Shown here piece after piece: positions 45,301 to 50,700 of a DNA stretch of 64,000 nt. The stretch covers positions 96,536-160,535 of the forward strand of contig JAECUM010000796.1 in the NCBI GenBank assembly GCA_016617855.1, read 5' to 3'. This DNA is from Megalonaias nervosa. Its lineage: Eukaryota > Mollusca > Bivalvia > Unionida > Unionidae. Position 1 is the first letter of the stretch, and every line of letters begins with the position of its first letter. A model generated the notes under the pieces. The model saw only the letters and a list, made by a program, of their open reading frames with translations, had not been told where the DNA came from and did not search any database. The translations under genes were made by a program, and so were the position numbers.

Positions 45301-48274
45301 CCTCAACTCTTAGATTACTAGTCCAAATGTTCTAACAACTAAGCTACAACAGGTCCCTTCAAATAAAAGAATCTGATAAACGGGCATCCGTTACAGTATG
45401 AAAACAAGTCCAGAAGGATGCACAGGATGAAAGAAATTCTTGAACAAAAAGAACTTGCTATTATCATTTTATTCTATAACTGGGTGATGATTTTATAAAA
45501 CAAGAATTTGTCCCCCAAAATTTAAACATTTTATCAAAGCTAAAACCTGAAAATGCTGCCACATATATGTTATGAAGACTATTTTTCCAACATTCCAAAT
45601 TTACAATGTACAACATAAAAATTCCCAATTTAACAGCCCTATATGTCAGAAAATCCCTGAAAATTATTTCTTGTTTTAACCCTTACATATTTATCTGGAG
45701 ATTTAAAGCTCTAAATCACATTGTTTTTCTTTTAGCGAGTTAATGAACATGATTTAGGTTACTACACCATTAAATAAAACCATTAAAGCACCAAAGTATC
45801 ACTGGCTTGCACTTCTTGTCAAAGGCATTTTTGTTTCTACCATGTAGCTGGTCTAATCACTATGGCCATGCTAGGTGGCAGTTCAGGTAAATTAGTTGCT
45901 CCAGTGCCTGTAATTTTGCGTTAATACATGAGAAAGTGATGTGGACATTGTCTTTTCTCAAGCTAACATCTTTAATCCCATTCTACTACTGGAATGCTGA
46001 CACTCCTCATACCATATATATACTCACTTATAAAAGGAGTCCAACTGCAAACTGCATAGACCCAGATCTGCTGACATATAATGAACTGGTAGATCTGGGT
46101 CTGTGCAGTCTGTTAGGAGTAATCAGTAGAACAGACAACATAGACCCTGATCTGCTAGCACATTAAGCTATGGCAAATCAGGATCTTTGTTGTTTGCAAT
46201 CTGAATTGACTTATAAGCAAGTACATACGATAGTTTATTCACTTTCAGAATACATCACTACCATAACGCTGTTGGACTTGAGGTTATAAATCTTAGTACA
46301 TCCCTCCATGAATGAGTACATGAGTGTGTTGACTGGATCCTACCTTTCATCTCTCATCACACCTTGAAATGCAATAAAAACCAAGGGAAAAGGAACCAGA
46401 CTGTACACAGTGACTTAGATGCATTTCACTATGACACCACTCTTACTAATGATATCTGACATATACTTCCTTGTACCAGTGTCAGCCCTGTGCTCCAACA
46501 CCATATTGAGGAATTCCTGACTTGTTCATCGTATGTTATTTCAACAAATCATTTGATTTAGCACTAAAGCTATTGTACAGAAAAATCACAGCAAATGCAG
46601 TCTCAATTGTGTTTGATGCAGTTATCAAAGCATAGTCTTCTCCAGGTGAAGCTCTTATCGTACTGGAGAAGTTAACCCACCGTGAGGAGTATGATCAGTG
46701 CCATCATATTCCAATTACAATATCAACTTTTTTTGTCTGTTCAAAGAGTAATGTAAAACAGTTTCAACCTAGTCTTTTCATGCTTCTGATCAACTTTAGT
46801 TTCAATTTAATGATTGTTTATGTCTGCAGTTATGTTTCGATCGACGAGATTTCTGCCAAAATTTCAGACATGAAGCGTGAAAATGTAAGCAAAATTCCAT
46901 TCAAAAGTATATTATTAACTCTGGATGTTCAAAAGATTATAGTTAGTAAAGAAAAATAAATTTATTTCATATTTCATATTGTAAAAGTAGGGTAGCATGG
47001 GTCTATACCATGATGTCACCCATTATTAATAGTAACCTATTTATGTCTTGTGTAAAAATAAATCCAAATAACAGATTTGCTGCATCAAATTTAAAAAAGT
47101 AACATTTCCATAAAGTTCAATGGGTATTTCTTTTATTTCTATACCACCTGGCTCAAAGGTTCAGTAAAATGCTAGTTGTAATCATTCTAAATGTTTACCA
47201 CACTCACTTTGCCCTATTTTCCCATACTTTGCCTTATTTTGGTGGAAAAGAGAAATCCAGAGTGGCCCCTGATTCACTCTATACATTAAATGAGCTGAAT
47301 AAAAGTCTAATGAATTTTCACAAACAAATATTTCCTTTGAAATATGAAAAAATGCAAAGACATGTTTTAACTTTACAGTGAGCTCATTTCAAAGTAATTT
47401 TCCAAAACACAACTGTTATTTAAAAATTGCTGTTGGCAAAACTTCTATGAAATTGTAATTTTAGTTTCAACCTAGACAAAGGCATATGCAGGAGCTTGTT
47501 TGCCTAAAATATTCCATTACTACATACTTTTGTTCTGGACCACATTAAGGGTCGGGGGGTTGGGAAGTGCCCCAAGCCCACTCAGTCATTGGGTAACCCT
47601 GGTTGCTGTGGATAAAATTATGTGTGTTGAAATAAACCATATATACATCCAAATTTTGTCTAATACTTACACATATAAAGGACAGTTTAAGGACTGCTTT
47701 AGGGTGCATCTGTAAATCTATAATTAGTATCAACCAATTACTAGATCTATCACTGTTAGATACCATACAGTTAGTAGGCCACTGTGGGCCCCTACAGTTT
47801 GAATGACAGCTGCATGACTGATATGGCAAGTATTAGACACAAAACCAGGCTCTTAATTGTATGTGCTGGCCATACAGGCAAAACAAAAAAATCTTATCTG
47901 CCCCGGGCTCCCCAACGCCTTAATCTGGCTCTGCTTTTAGTGAAATGTAGGTAAGTACCTAAAACGGATTATACTAATGAAATCTGAGCACTAGATACAA
48001 ATGGACTTTGAACACCATATACCACTGAAACTATTTGGAAGTAATGGGACATTATTAATTCTGATAATAAAGCAAGTTACTTAGTCTTACTGTAAAATTT
48101 GAACAGAATGCTAACAACCTTTTTTGGTTTTACTCCTCGCATTGTAAGATCCATTGTGTGTGTATCTGTCGGAAACTCTGATGTATCCACTTTATTTACT
48201 CCGTCCATGCCATGACCCTGGCATAACATAACAAATATGGACAAACATGCAGCAATCTTCCAAATAAGAGCCAT
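5438..48274 (-). CDS. PAM: Peptidylglycine alpha-amidating monooxygenase, 14 coding exons, 3' end outside window
   Basis: This bifunctional secretory-granule enzyme amidates peptides: PHM hydroxylates the C-terminal glycine alpha-carbon (copper, ascorbate, O2) and PAL cleaves the product to peptide amide and glyoxylate. Fourteen exons on the minus strand join with consistent phases and consensus splice sites (the first donor is odd), giving 1,823 nt of coding sequence. Seen in order: signal peptide, PHM core, long basic and Tyr-rich linker, start of the PAL propeller. All PHM copper ligands are present: His-His in exon 3, His in exon 5 (QIHY), the HAH pair in exon 8, Met in exon 12 (DEMC). 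The Arg before HAH and the Tyr after DEMC, which bind substrate in rat PHM, are also kept. No frameshift or stop was found. The next PAL exon, with the LPHG zinc histidine, is not in positions 1-5437, so the gene continues leftward. Family assignment is secure; whether splicing also makes PHM-only products cannot be told. Confidence 0.94.
5549..6080 (-). other. PAM intron 13
   Basis: 532 bp, AT-rich, no recognisable repeat. Confidence 0.8.
6081..6219 (-). CDS. PAM: PAM exon 13: first PAL blade with catalytic-site Arg
   Basis: It encodes a segment ending VTFGQVGGLATDSQG, then NLYVFHRANRVWNS, aligned to rat LPGQVSGVALDSKNNLVIFHRGDHVWDGN. The Arg after FH corresponds to rat Arg533 of the PAL active site. 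The acceptor (atgtgacag) lies 23 bases from an (AT)n run. Donor GTAAGA. Its presence shows this locus encodes a bifunctional PAM, not a PHM-only enzyme. Confidence 0.95.
6242..6277. repeat. (AT)18 microsatellite near a PAM splice acceptor
   Basis: Uninterrupted AT dinucleotides. On the transcribed strand they lie 23-58 bases upstream of the exon 13 acceptor, where a branch point would be expected. Confidence 0.95.
7092..7470. repeat. ~58-bp imperfect tandem repeat, about 7 units
   Basis: Units share CTCATAATTAAAGGAATATC, then ACTTGAGATATTTACCATG, then TTAGATAGA. Divergence between units is substantial, so the array is old. Confidence 0.8.
8571..8720. repeat. Dispersed repeat copy A
   Basis: Shares AAATTCAAAGGTCAC, GTTTCTTTGTTGGACAATCA and AATAAAGGT with 11330-11500. 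Each copy appears to be a pair of ~90-bp half-units. Confidence 0.65.
10357..11090 (-). CDS. PAM: PAM exon 12: CuM methionine, end of PHM, whole PHM-PAL linker
   Basis: This 734-bp exon opens with GATSNDEMCNFYIMYYT, matching rat GGTSSDEMCNLYIMYY: Met is the third CuM ligand, and Cys, Asn and Tyr are also kept. GTCAGN carries the rat Cys334 equivalent. The PHM fold ends near IPADSDVPLPPNPAL. The remaining ~190 residues form a hydrophilic linker. It begins with four consecutive histidines (rat PAM has an HGHH cluster at the same place), then an acidic stretch, a TGKRDSGRGKFRGR basic segment with a dibasic site, a Tyr- and Asp-rich segment (DYINPDYAYHDYYDD), an EKR site and an Arg/Asn-rich run. 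NGT is a possible glycosylation site. Donor GTAAGT. In mammals, alternative splicing and proteolysis of this linker separate PHM from PAL; the basic sites suggest cleavage here too (inference). Confidence 0.95.
11330..11500. repeat. Dispersed repeat copy B
   Basis: Second copy of the 8571-8720 repeat in the same orientation, in intron 11. No terminal repeats seen; class unknown. Confidence 0.65.
12473..12493. repeat. (TA)n microsatellite
   Basis: Short TA run just 3' of the hammerhead-like motif on the minus strand. Confidence 0.9.
12531..12570 (-). ncRNA. Hammerhead-ribozyme-like motif (degenerate)
   Basis: On the minus strand: TGTGC, then CTGAAGA, then a 5-bp stem GCATA/TATGC with loop CAGTA, then GAAA, then palindromic CTAGTC, then ACACA. 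This is the order of a type I hammerhead core (CUGANGA, stem II, GAAA, very short stem III, UC cleavage site, stem I). Two defects are visible: an extra A between CTGAAGA and the stem, and an A-C mismatch next to the cleavage site, which a CpG-to-CpA change would explain. Such ribozymes are known from Penelope-like elements and retrozymes. It may be only a repeat end with a similar shape. Confidence 0.35.
15279..15311. repeat. (TAA)n microsatellite
   Basis: About 11 TAA units in intron 11. Confidence 0.95.
15543..15578. repeat. (CT)n microsatellite
   Basis: About 18 CT units in intron 11; read as GA on the transcribed strand. Confidence 0.95.
15988..16240 (-). mobile_element. tRNA-headed SINE, family 1 (full length)
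   Basis: On the minus strand it begins GGAGCCATGAGTGGCCGAGT (A-box region) and has a B-box-like GTGTTCGAGTGTC. A central domain CGGTGGTTCTTTCTGGGG resembles the conserved core of mollusc SINEs. The tail is GGCGTTAAACCCTAG with AGAACAAC repeats. Flanks share ATATGGA, a probable target duplication. A 5'-truncated copy lies at 43009-43062. Confidence 0.8.
16280..17035. repeat. ~97-bp tandem repeat interrupted by a SINE
   Basis: Units share AGTCAACCAGTTTGACTGTG, then TGAACTGAGTATGTACATAA, then GGAGTCCTGATCAG. The array is split by the SINE at 16456-16770, so it is older than that insertion. Confidence 0.8.
16456..16770 (-). mobile_element. tRNA-headed SINE, family 2, copy in tandem array
   Basis: Minus-strand head ACTTCGGTCACTAAATTGGT has an A-box-like segment, and GGTTTGAACCCATG (plus strand) is the complement of a B-box. 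The body (GCAGACATTG, then GGTGTCAGGATAATTAGACT) matches the cleaner copy at 25934-26243. Confidence 0.8.
17345..17545. repeat. AT-rich tandem block with TAATACCACTA motif
   Basis: Irregular repetition of ATTCTAATACCACTAA and TATTATAATACCATTA, 100-250 bases downstream of exon 11 on the transcribed strand. Confidence 0.75.
17641..17693 (-). CDS. PAM: PAM exon 11: PHM VAQCTYS segment
   Basis: It encodes VAQCTYSSIGSNKYTYI plus two bases of a Gly codon, aligned to rat AARCVFTGEGRTEATHIG. The cysteine matches rat Cys293. Acceptor ctgttacag, donor GTAAGT. Confidence 0.93.
17694..18214 (-). other. PAM intron 10
   Basis: 521 bp, AT-rich, no recognisable repeat. Confidence 0.8.
18215..18265 (-). CDS. 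PAM: PAM exon 10: PHM AFYPV segment
   Basis: It encodes 17 residues, AFYPVQKPVIIQPGDYL, aligned to rat AFYPVEHPVDVTFGDIL. Phase 0 at both ends, so skipping would keep frame but remove a core strand. Acceptor tcctttcag, donor GTGGGT. Confidence 0.93.
18405..19010. repeat. 38-bp minisatellite, about 16 units
   Basis: The unit reads GGGACTGATACTCTATTGAC, then CAACAAGTGTCCCTAACT. Two subtypes appear in blocks: GTGTCCCTAACT in the first units and GAGTCCATCAGT in the later ones, a pattern of local expansion. It ends 140 bases from the exon 10 acceptor. Confidence 0.92.
19770..20060. repeat. ~140-bp repeat family, intronic copies
   Basis: Contains AACAAGATTTTCAAGATGGC and the degenerate remainder of the unit seen at 23095-23530 and 50700-54845. 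Confidence 0.7.
20205..20850 (-). pseudogene. Decayed hAT transposase N-terminal region (BED zinc finger)
   Basis: Minus-strand frames, broken by stops and frameshifts, read in order: KMKFKQKCYEEYALTYPDV, then a finger-like SYCFC..ICQMDI, then in another frame GGLNDIKR. Further on comes NAEVLFEKFIVEHGLPIS, followed by VMDYAGKLFWKMFPDSQIA. These match the order of hAT transposases with a BED finger followed by a conserved AEVLF...EHNLP...LF..MFPDS region. The catalytic domain and termini were not found. Non-functional. Confidence 0.75.
21345..21377. repeat. (CA)n microsatellite
   Basis: About 16 CA units in intron 9. Confidence 0.95.
22059..22132 (-). CDS. PAM: PAM exon 9: PHM GYVKN..IGKGNPQ
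   Basis: It encodes ATVISGYVKNSTWNMIGKG then NPQWPQ, aligned to rat KVVSGYRVRNGQWTLIGRQNPQLPQ. NST is a possible N-glycosylation site. Acceptor attttaacag, donor GTAATA; it ends in phase 0. Confidence 0.94.
22280..22478. mobile_element. Y-TIR MITE copy 1
   Basis: Ends ATATACTCGATTACGAGTCC at left and ATAAGCGAGTATAT at right are inverted relative to each other. Inside is CTGCACAGACCCAGATCTG with a nearby partial complement GGCAGATCAGAATCTGTGCA. No ORF. Non-autonomous; superfamily unknown. Confidence 0.8.
22600..22784. mobile_element. Y-TIR MITE copy 2 (right end truncated)
   Basis: Starts TATTCTCATTTATAAGGCAG and carries AACTGCAAAGACCCAGATCT; ends in an unrelated duplicated CTTTTGTCCTTGGATGAAAA segment. 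Confidence 0.7.
23095..23530. repeat. ~140-bp repeat family, about three units
   Basis: Units share AACAAGATTTTCAAAATGGC, TGGTGGCCATA, TTTTCATTTAGAACCAA and an AGTCTTCAGTGAAA-like end. Confidence 0.75.
24070..24640. repeat. ~130-bp repeat with TGACCTTGACCTTTGACC core
   Basis: Four units, with cores near 24109, 24242, 24388 and 24509. Each is followed by text such as CCACAAAGTTTGGT. The best core is at 24241-24260. Confidence 0.8.
25402..25485 (-). CDS. PAM: PAM exon 8: PHM CuM His-X-His
   Basis: It contains VTANVSCKFDWEDPIY and FGYRTHAHSLG, aligned to rat VVNADISCQYKMYPMHVFAYRVHTHHLG. HAH supplies two ligands of the oxygen-activating copper (rat His242 and His244); the Arg two residues earlier is the rat Arg240 equivalent that contacts the substrate carboxylate. 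Cys matches rat Cys227. NVS is a possible N-glycosylation site. Acceptor ttttacag, donor GTAAGG. Confidence 0.95.
25711..25853. repeat. 20-bp tandem repeat, about 7 units
   Basis: The unit is ATTGCTACTGAATGTACAGG, very uniform, with TATAGG and TTTCT variants in a few units. Confidence 0.95.
25934..26243 (-). mobile_element. tRNA-headed SINE, family 2, with 15-bp target duplication
   Basis: Minus-strand head GCTCCGGTGGCCTAGTGGTT (A box) and GGATTTGAACCCCAGT (B box), then a body matching 16456-16770. It is flanked by identical ATAAGGATTTTTATA at 25919-25933 and 26244-26258, the mark of target-primed insertion. Confidence 0.92.
26588..26655 (-). CDS. PAM: PAM exon 7: PHM inter-lobe segment
   Basis: It encodes QQYMAGIYLMLAYNLEIPPN then TE, matching rat PQPLIAGMYLMMSVDTVIPPGEK. 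This is the start of the second PHM lobe, which carries the CuM site. Acceptor is a long T run ending cag; donor GTAAGA. Confidence 0.94.
28570..28890 (+). repeat. Dispersed repeat family X, copy 1
   Basis: Carries TCTGGCAAAATTCATTTTCC, CTGCTAAAGATAGTG, GAGGTATACCAACATTCTCT and CCATTGTACATTTTGCA. Related copies: 36755-37145 (same strand) and 38640-39015 (opposite). Short ORFs here are not conserved between copies. Confidence 0.7.
29783..29985. mobile_element. Y-TIR MITE copy 3
   Basis: Begins ATATACACTCACTTATAAG and ends CTTATAAGTAAGTATATAT, clear inverted termini, with the CAGACCCAGATCTG hairpin inside. Confidence 0.85.
30174..30345. mobile_element. Y-TIR MITE copy 4 (left end truncated)
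   Basis: Contains AACTGCAAACTGCACAGACC and ends ACTTATAAGTGAGCATAT, directly abutting hairpin 1. Confidence 0.75.
30345..30469. repeat. Long hairpin 1 (stem ~56 bp, loop 12)
   Basis: The left arm starts GGTTACTGCATTTGTATGGG; the right arm ends with its complement. The outer 31 bp are perfect. The inner part has a few mismatches around GAACGAGTT/AACGAGTTC, and the arms close on TATACTGCA/TGCAGTATA. Confidence 0.95.
30883..30983. repeat. Long hairpin 2 (stem 46 bp, loop 9)
   Basis: The left arm CACAGGGGTTCGTTACAAAT continues to CCTGTAATAA; the right arm is its complement with two mismatches in 46. Confidence 0.95.
31569..31592. repeat. Short perfect inverted repeat
   Basis: GTGCAATAT and ATATTGCAC flank a 6-base loop. 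Confidence 0.85.
32110..32235 (+). mobile_element. Plus-strand SINE with target duplication
   Basis: Head GAGCGGTGATGGCTCAGTGT (A box) and GTGGGTTACATTCCC (degraded B box); tail A-rich. Flanks ATAACAATACAA (32098-32109) and ATAATAATACAA (32236-32247) differ at one base. Confidence 0.85.
32664..32715 (-). CDS. PAM: PAM exon 6: PHM strand lacking rat Cys186
   Basis: This 52-bp exon encodes DAQPDHSGIRLYVTKE, aligned to rat DNHKDCSGVSVHLTRV. The position of rat Cys186 holds His here. Acceptor attattatag, donor GTAAAC. Its identity rests on alignment and on exact phase continuity with exons 5 and 7. Confidence 0.9.
33000..33180. repeat. Trinucleotide-rich stretch (AGT/AGC/AAT)
   Basis: Imperfect AGT-type repeats read as Ser/Asn or Leu runs in different frames; these are not genes. 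A shorter (TAG)n lies near 32815-32828. Confidence 0.9.
34035..34200. repeat. ~31-bp degenerate tandem repeat
   Basis: Units share ATGGGTAACAGGTTACATGT then CTAAA; four to five recognisable copies. Confidence 0.7.
34461..34538 (-). CDS. PAM: PAM exon 5: PHM third CuH histidine
   Basis: It encodes NVGLHIGKQAGISYIV then VQIHYVHKFE, matching rat GVGFRVGGETGSKYFVLQVHYGD. The histidine in QIHY is the third CuH ligand (rat His172). The glycine and aspartate after HY in rat are replaced by Val-His. Acceptor ttttccag, donor GTAAGA; 78 bp with phases that fit exons 4 and 6. Confidence 0.93.
34539..35208 (-). other. PAM intron 4
   Basis: 670 bp, no recognisable repeat. Confidence 0.8.
35209..35291 (-). 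CDS. PAM: PAM exon 4: PHM AWAKNAPP segment
   Basis: It encodes WKCGAVCSGRDQ followed by IIFAWAKNAPPLKMPK, matching rat FCDEGTC and LYAWARNAPPTRLPKG. The two cysteines correspond to rat Cys126 and Cys131, with one fewer residue between them. Acceptor tttatcag after a run of T; donor GTAAGT. Confidence 0.94.
35292..35849 (-). other. PAM intron 3
   Basis: 558 bp, no recognisable repeat. Confidence 0.8.
35850..35937 (-). CDS. PAM: PAM exon 3: PHM CuH His-His pair
   Basis: This 88-bp exon contains TAHHIILFGCEEP, equivalent to rat TVHHMLLFGC. The adjacent histidines are two of the three ligands of the electron-donating copper (CuH), and the following cysteine is a conserved disulfide partner (rat Cys114). 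It splits a Trp codon with exon 4. Acceptor cttcacag, donor GTAAAT. Confidence 0.94.
36755..37145 (+). repeat. Dispersed repeat family X, copy 2
   Basis: Shares GTAATTCATTCATTGCACTT, TCTGGCAAAATTTG, CTGCTAAAGATAGTG and GAGGTATGCCAACATTCTCT with the other copies. Confidence 0.75.
38640..39015 (-). repeat. Dispersed repeat family X, copy 3 (inverted)
   Basis: Reverse complement of copy 2 across most of its length, 1.5 kb away, so the two could pair in the transcript. Confidence 0.75.
41599..41650 (-). CDS. PAM: PAM exon 2: PHM domain, YFC motif
   Basis: It encodes 17 residues plus one base: NDAYFCTSYPVEDENYI. The YFC motif matches rat SDTYFC, whose Cys81 pairs with Cys126. It enters in phase 0 after a pyrimidine-rich tract ending tttcag and leaves through a GTATGA donor. 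Length and phase fit both neighbours. Confidence 0.92.
43009..43062 (-). mobile_element. SINE family 1, 3' fragment
   Basis: Plus strand ATGCCATTTTTCAGCACACG then ATAGGCTA matches the 3' end of the copy at 16.0-16.2 kb. 5' truncation fits LINE-driven reverse transcription. Confidence 0.65.
45173..45357 (-). mobile_element. tRNA-headed SINE, family 3
   Basis: Minus-strand head GGGACCTGTTGTAGCTTAGT, B-box-like GAGGGTTCAGTACC, core GGAAGGGCACTTAGCTCCC, tail of AACC repeats. Flanks TTCAAAATAAA and TTCAAATAAAA suggest a target duplication. Confidence 0.8.
46013..46229. mobile_element. Y-TIR MITE copy 5 (best preserved)
   Basis: Begins CATATATATACTCACTTATA and ends ACTTATAAGCAAGTACAT. The inner hairpin CATAGACCCAGATCTG pairs with CAGATCTGGGTCTGTG-type sequence across a ~25-base loop. 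Confidence 0.85.
47535..47932. mobile_element. hAT-type MITE, 398 bp, 8-bp target duplication
   Basis: Left terminus CTGGACCACATTAAGG and right terminus CCTTAATCTGGCTCTG are imperfect inverted repeats of the CAGGGCCGGATTAAG class seen in hAT elements. Flanks CTTTTGTT (47527-47534) and CTTTTAGT (47933-47940) match at 7 of 8 positions. No transposase. Confidence 0.75.
48119..48274 (-). CDS. PAM: PAM exon 1: start codon, signal peptide, first PHM strand
   Basis: It encodes 52 residues. A basic-hydrophobic signal peptide (MALIWKIAACLSIFVML) ends near CQG, followed by a short spacer and the PHM opening strand MDLTMRGVKPKK, which aligns with the rat LDIRMPGVTPKE segment. An AG acceptor lies 7 bases upstream of the ATG (48282-48283), so a 5'UTR intron is likely and the promoter lies further right. 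Alignment and reading frame require the donor AAG/GTTGTT; a stronger-looking GTAAGA 27 bases downstream would give a stop at the junction with exon 2. The rat N-terminal cysteine (Cys47) has no counterpart in the mature part. Confidence 0.88.
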
Positions 48275-50700
48275 TTTCTTGCTGAAAATTGAAACAGCTG
48301 TGTATATTCCTTTGACTACCCCTCAAAGTCCATTACAAAATCACAGATTATCTCCAACTCCAGATAACCTATTAGAAGTTTAATCTTGATCAGATGAGAG
48401 CTTCTCCACTTGGTTATCAGTTAGCACTGTTGCATGTGCTTAATGAGCACCAGTTAAAATGTTACTAGGCTTACAGAGACTTTTAACTGGAAATCCTCAT
48501 AGCCTGAACAATGTCTGTGGGTATAATAGCAAGCAACACCTCAAGGACCTTGCCTGAAAGAAAAAAAGGAAATATTAATCGAAATCATTTCAGGTATTAA
48601 ATAAAGCTGATTTGAGAAAACAACTGAAAACAATCAAAGCAAAGCCCCTTTCCCAATCAATAGCCATTTTATATAGTGTAAAAATGCTGAAAGTTTTTGC
48701 ATGAAGAGAAATCTTCTTTCTACCAAGCCCATTTTTTTCACTGAGCTAAAAATTAGTGAAACTTTAACGCTGAATTTAATCAATAAAATTTAATACTAAC
48801 TCAGACATGCAACTGAATGGACACACACAGGAACATTAAAGTTATTGCTATGCTGAACAGCCACAAAGGCGTGCTCTGTACAAAACTAAAATCAGCAAAT
48901 TAGCCAAATTTTTTATGTCAGTTATTCCTTTTCAAGTTTTATAATTAAATAACACAGAAGAAGTCCAGAGTGGATCCAAAATCACTCACTTGTATTATCT
49001 CCTTGACTTGATTAATCCTGACACTTACTATAAACATATTAATAACAACTGAACTTAGGTAAAGTACTTCTAACATGGCCACCAGGAAAGGAACCACTAG
49101 GACAAGAGCCACTAGGAAAAACTCAGAGCCACCAAGAAAAACAAATACATATATGCTCACATTGTGTAATACTTAAATATAAACTGATATCTTCTGTGAC
49201 CCAGATTTATGACAAGAATCAAAATTAGTTTCAGCAGACAAGTCAAAAATAACTTTAAAATTTTATTTAACATGTGTTTAGCAAACAATGTTTACCCTGA
49301 AAAGGAACAAACAATAACCACCAATAAGAATTCAATGCAACATATTTCACTGCATGACACTCCGTTAGTGTAGTTTTCAAATTTGACCAAAGCAGACAAT
49401 ATACAAATCACTGAAGAACCTTTGTGTGTAAAGTACTTCATTATACATACGGTACACATCTGGAATGTTTCTTTTATGCTGAACATGCTTGCTGGGATAA
49501 GACAATTAGCACAGAGTTGGTTGGGGGTGGGGGGAGAGACATAATGAACCACTTCACATTATGTTCATTTGTAGAAGGTTATTAAGTGTTGTCAATGGTC
49601 TTTTTCATTTTCACTAACAAAAAATGAGTGCCTGTGCCAGCAACAGATGTCTCAGATGAATTCTCAATTTAAAGAATAATAAGGCAAATGACTAATAATT
49701 ACTGATGAATAACTTGCATATGGTAAGTATCATTTTGTATCAATTCTCCACCTGGATTTTCTCTGCAGTAGTTAGTAATCTTATACATTGATAGCTAAAA
49801 ATGTGTACTGGTACAGCAAAAGTATTGAAGCATCATTTCACCTCTATCATACTGAGCGATAGGGTGCACACAAAAAATGTAAAAAAAGGTTAATATACTA
49901 TTTTTGACCATTTCTTAATCCATCATTCTGATTGCTAGTGTGCACAATAAATGGGAAAAAGGTTCATGCACTTTTCATGACCATTTGCTCATCAAACCAG
50001 TCATTTTGTTGACCATTTACTGATGAAATCAGTCATTTTGATTGCTTGGGTGCACAAGAATGGGAAAAAAGTTCACGTATTTTTCTTGACCATTTATTAA
50101 TCAAACCAGTCATTCTGATTGCTAGTGCATACCATTTTATTAATCAAACCAGTCATTTTGACTGCTAGAGTGCAAAAAAAAAATTAAAAAAAATTAATGT
50201 ACATTTCTTTTCCATTTATTAGTTAAACCAGTCATTTTGATTGAAGGGGTGAACAAATATGAAGGAAAAAAAAATGAAGGAGCCGATGCTAGCCAATATA
50301 CAATATGATCAAACAATACACAAACCCAATCAATCTATCCTAAGAATATGAAATGTGAGAGGATTAATGGTATTAATTTAATATACTTCCTTTTCCTATT
50401 GTGCTTCCTTGTTTAATATATAAATGTATCCCTGATCATAATTTCTTTTTTCTTCCATGCAGGCAATAACTTTAATTTGATCCACAGTGGCAATCACTTT
50501 GATTTGATCCACAGTTTCAACTGGAAATCAGACTTTACAGGTGCAGCAGTTACATATTACATGGGTTTTAAAACTTTCAAAACTCAAAATCATGAGATCA
50601 GGTGCCTGTGAATATAATCAAAATCAATTTGATGTAATATTACCAGACTTGAGATATGCAGGTCTGCTTCCTTCCCAAAATTCCCCAATGTTCTCCTAGT
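48275..50700. other. PAM 5' flank
   Basis: Should contain the 5'UTR exon(s) and promoter. I could not place them: there is no convincing CpG island or TATA. A pyrimidine-rich acceptor near 48,556 could belong to a non-coding exon. A repeat array starts at about 49.9 kb. Confidence 0.4.
49895..50255. repeat. ~80-bp imperfect tandem repeat, about five units
   Basis: Units share GACCATTTATTAATCAAACC, AGTCATTTTGATTGCTAG and a TGCACAA...GGGAAAAA segment of variable length. Confidence 0.8.

Larger units (their letters stand above)
41651..48118 (-). other. PAM intron 1
   Basis: 6.5 kb. Contains a truncated family 1 SINE, a family 3 SINE, MITE copy 5 and an hAT MITE. No further exon seen. Confidence 0.75.
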
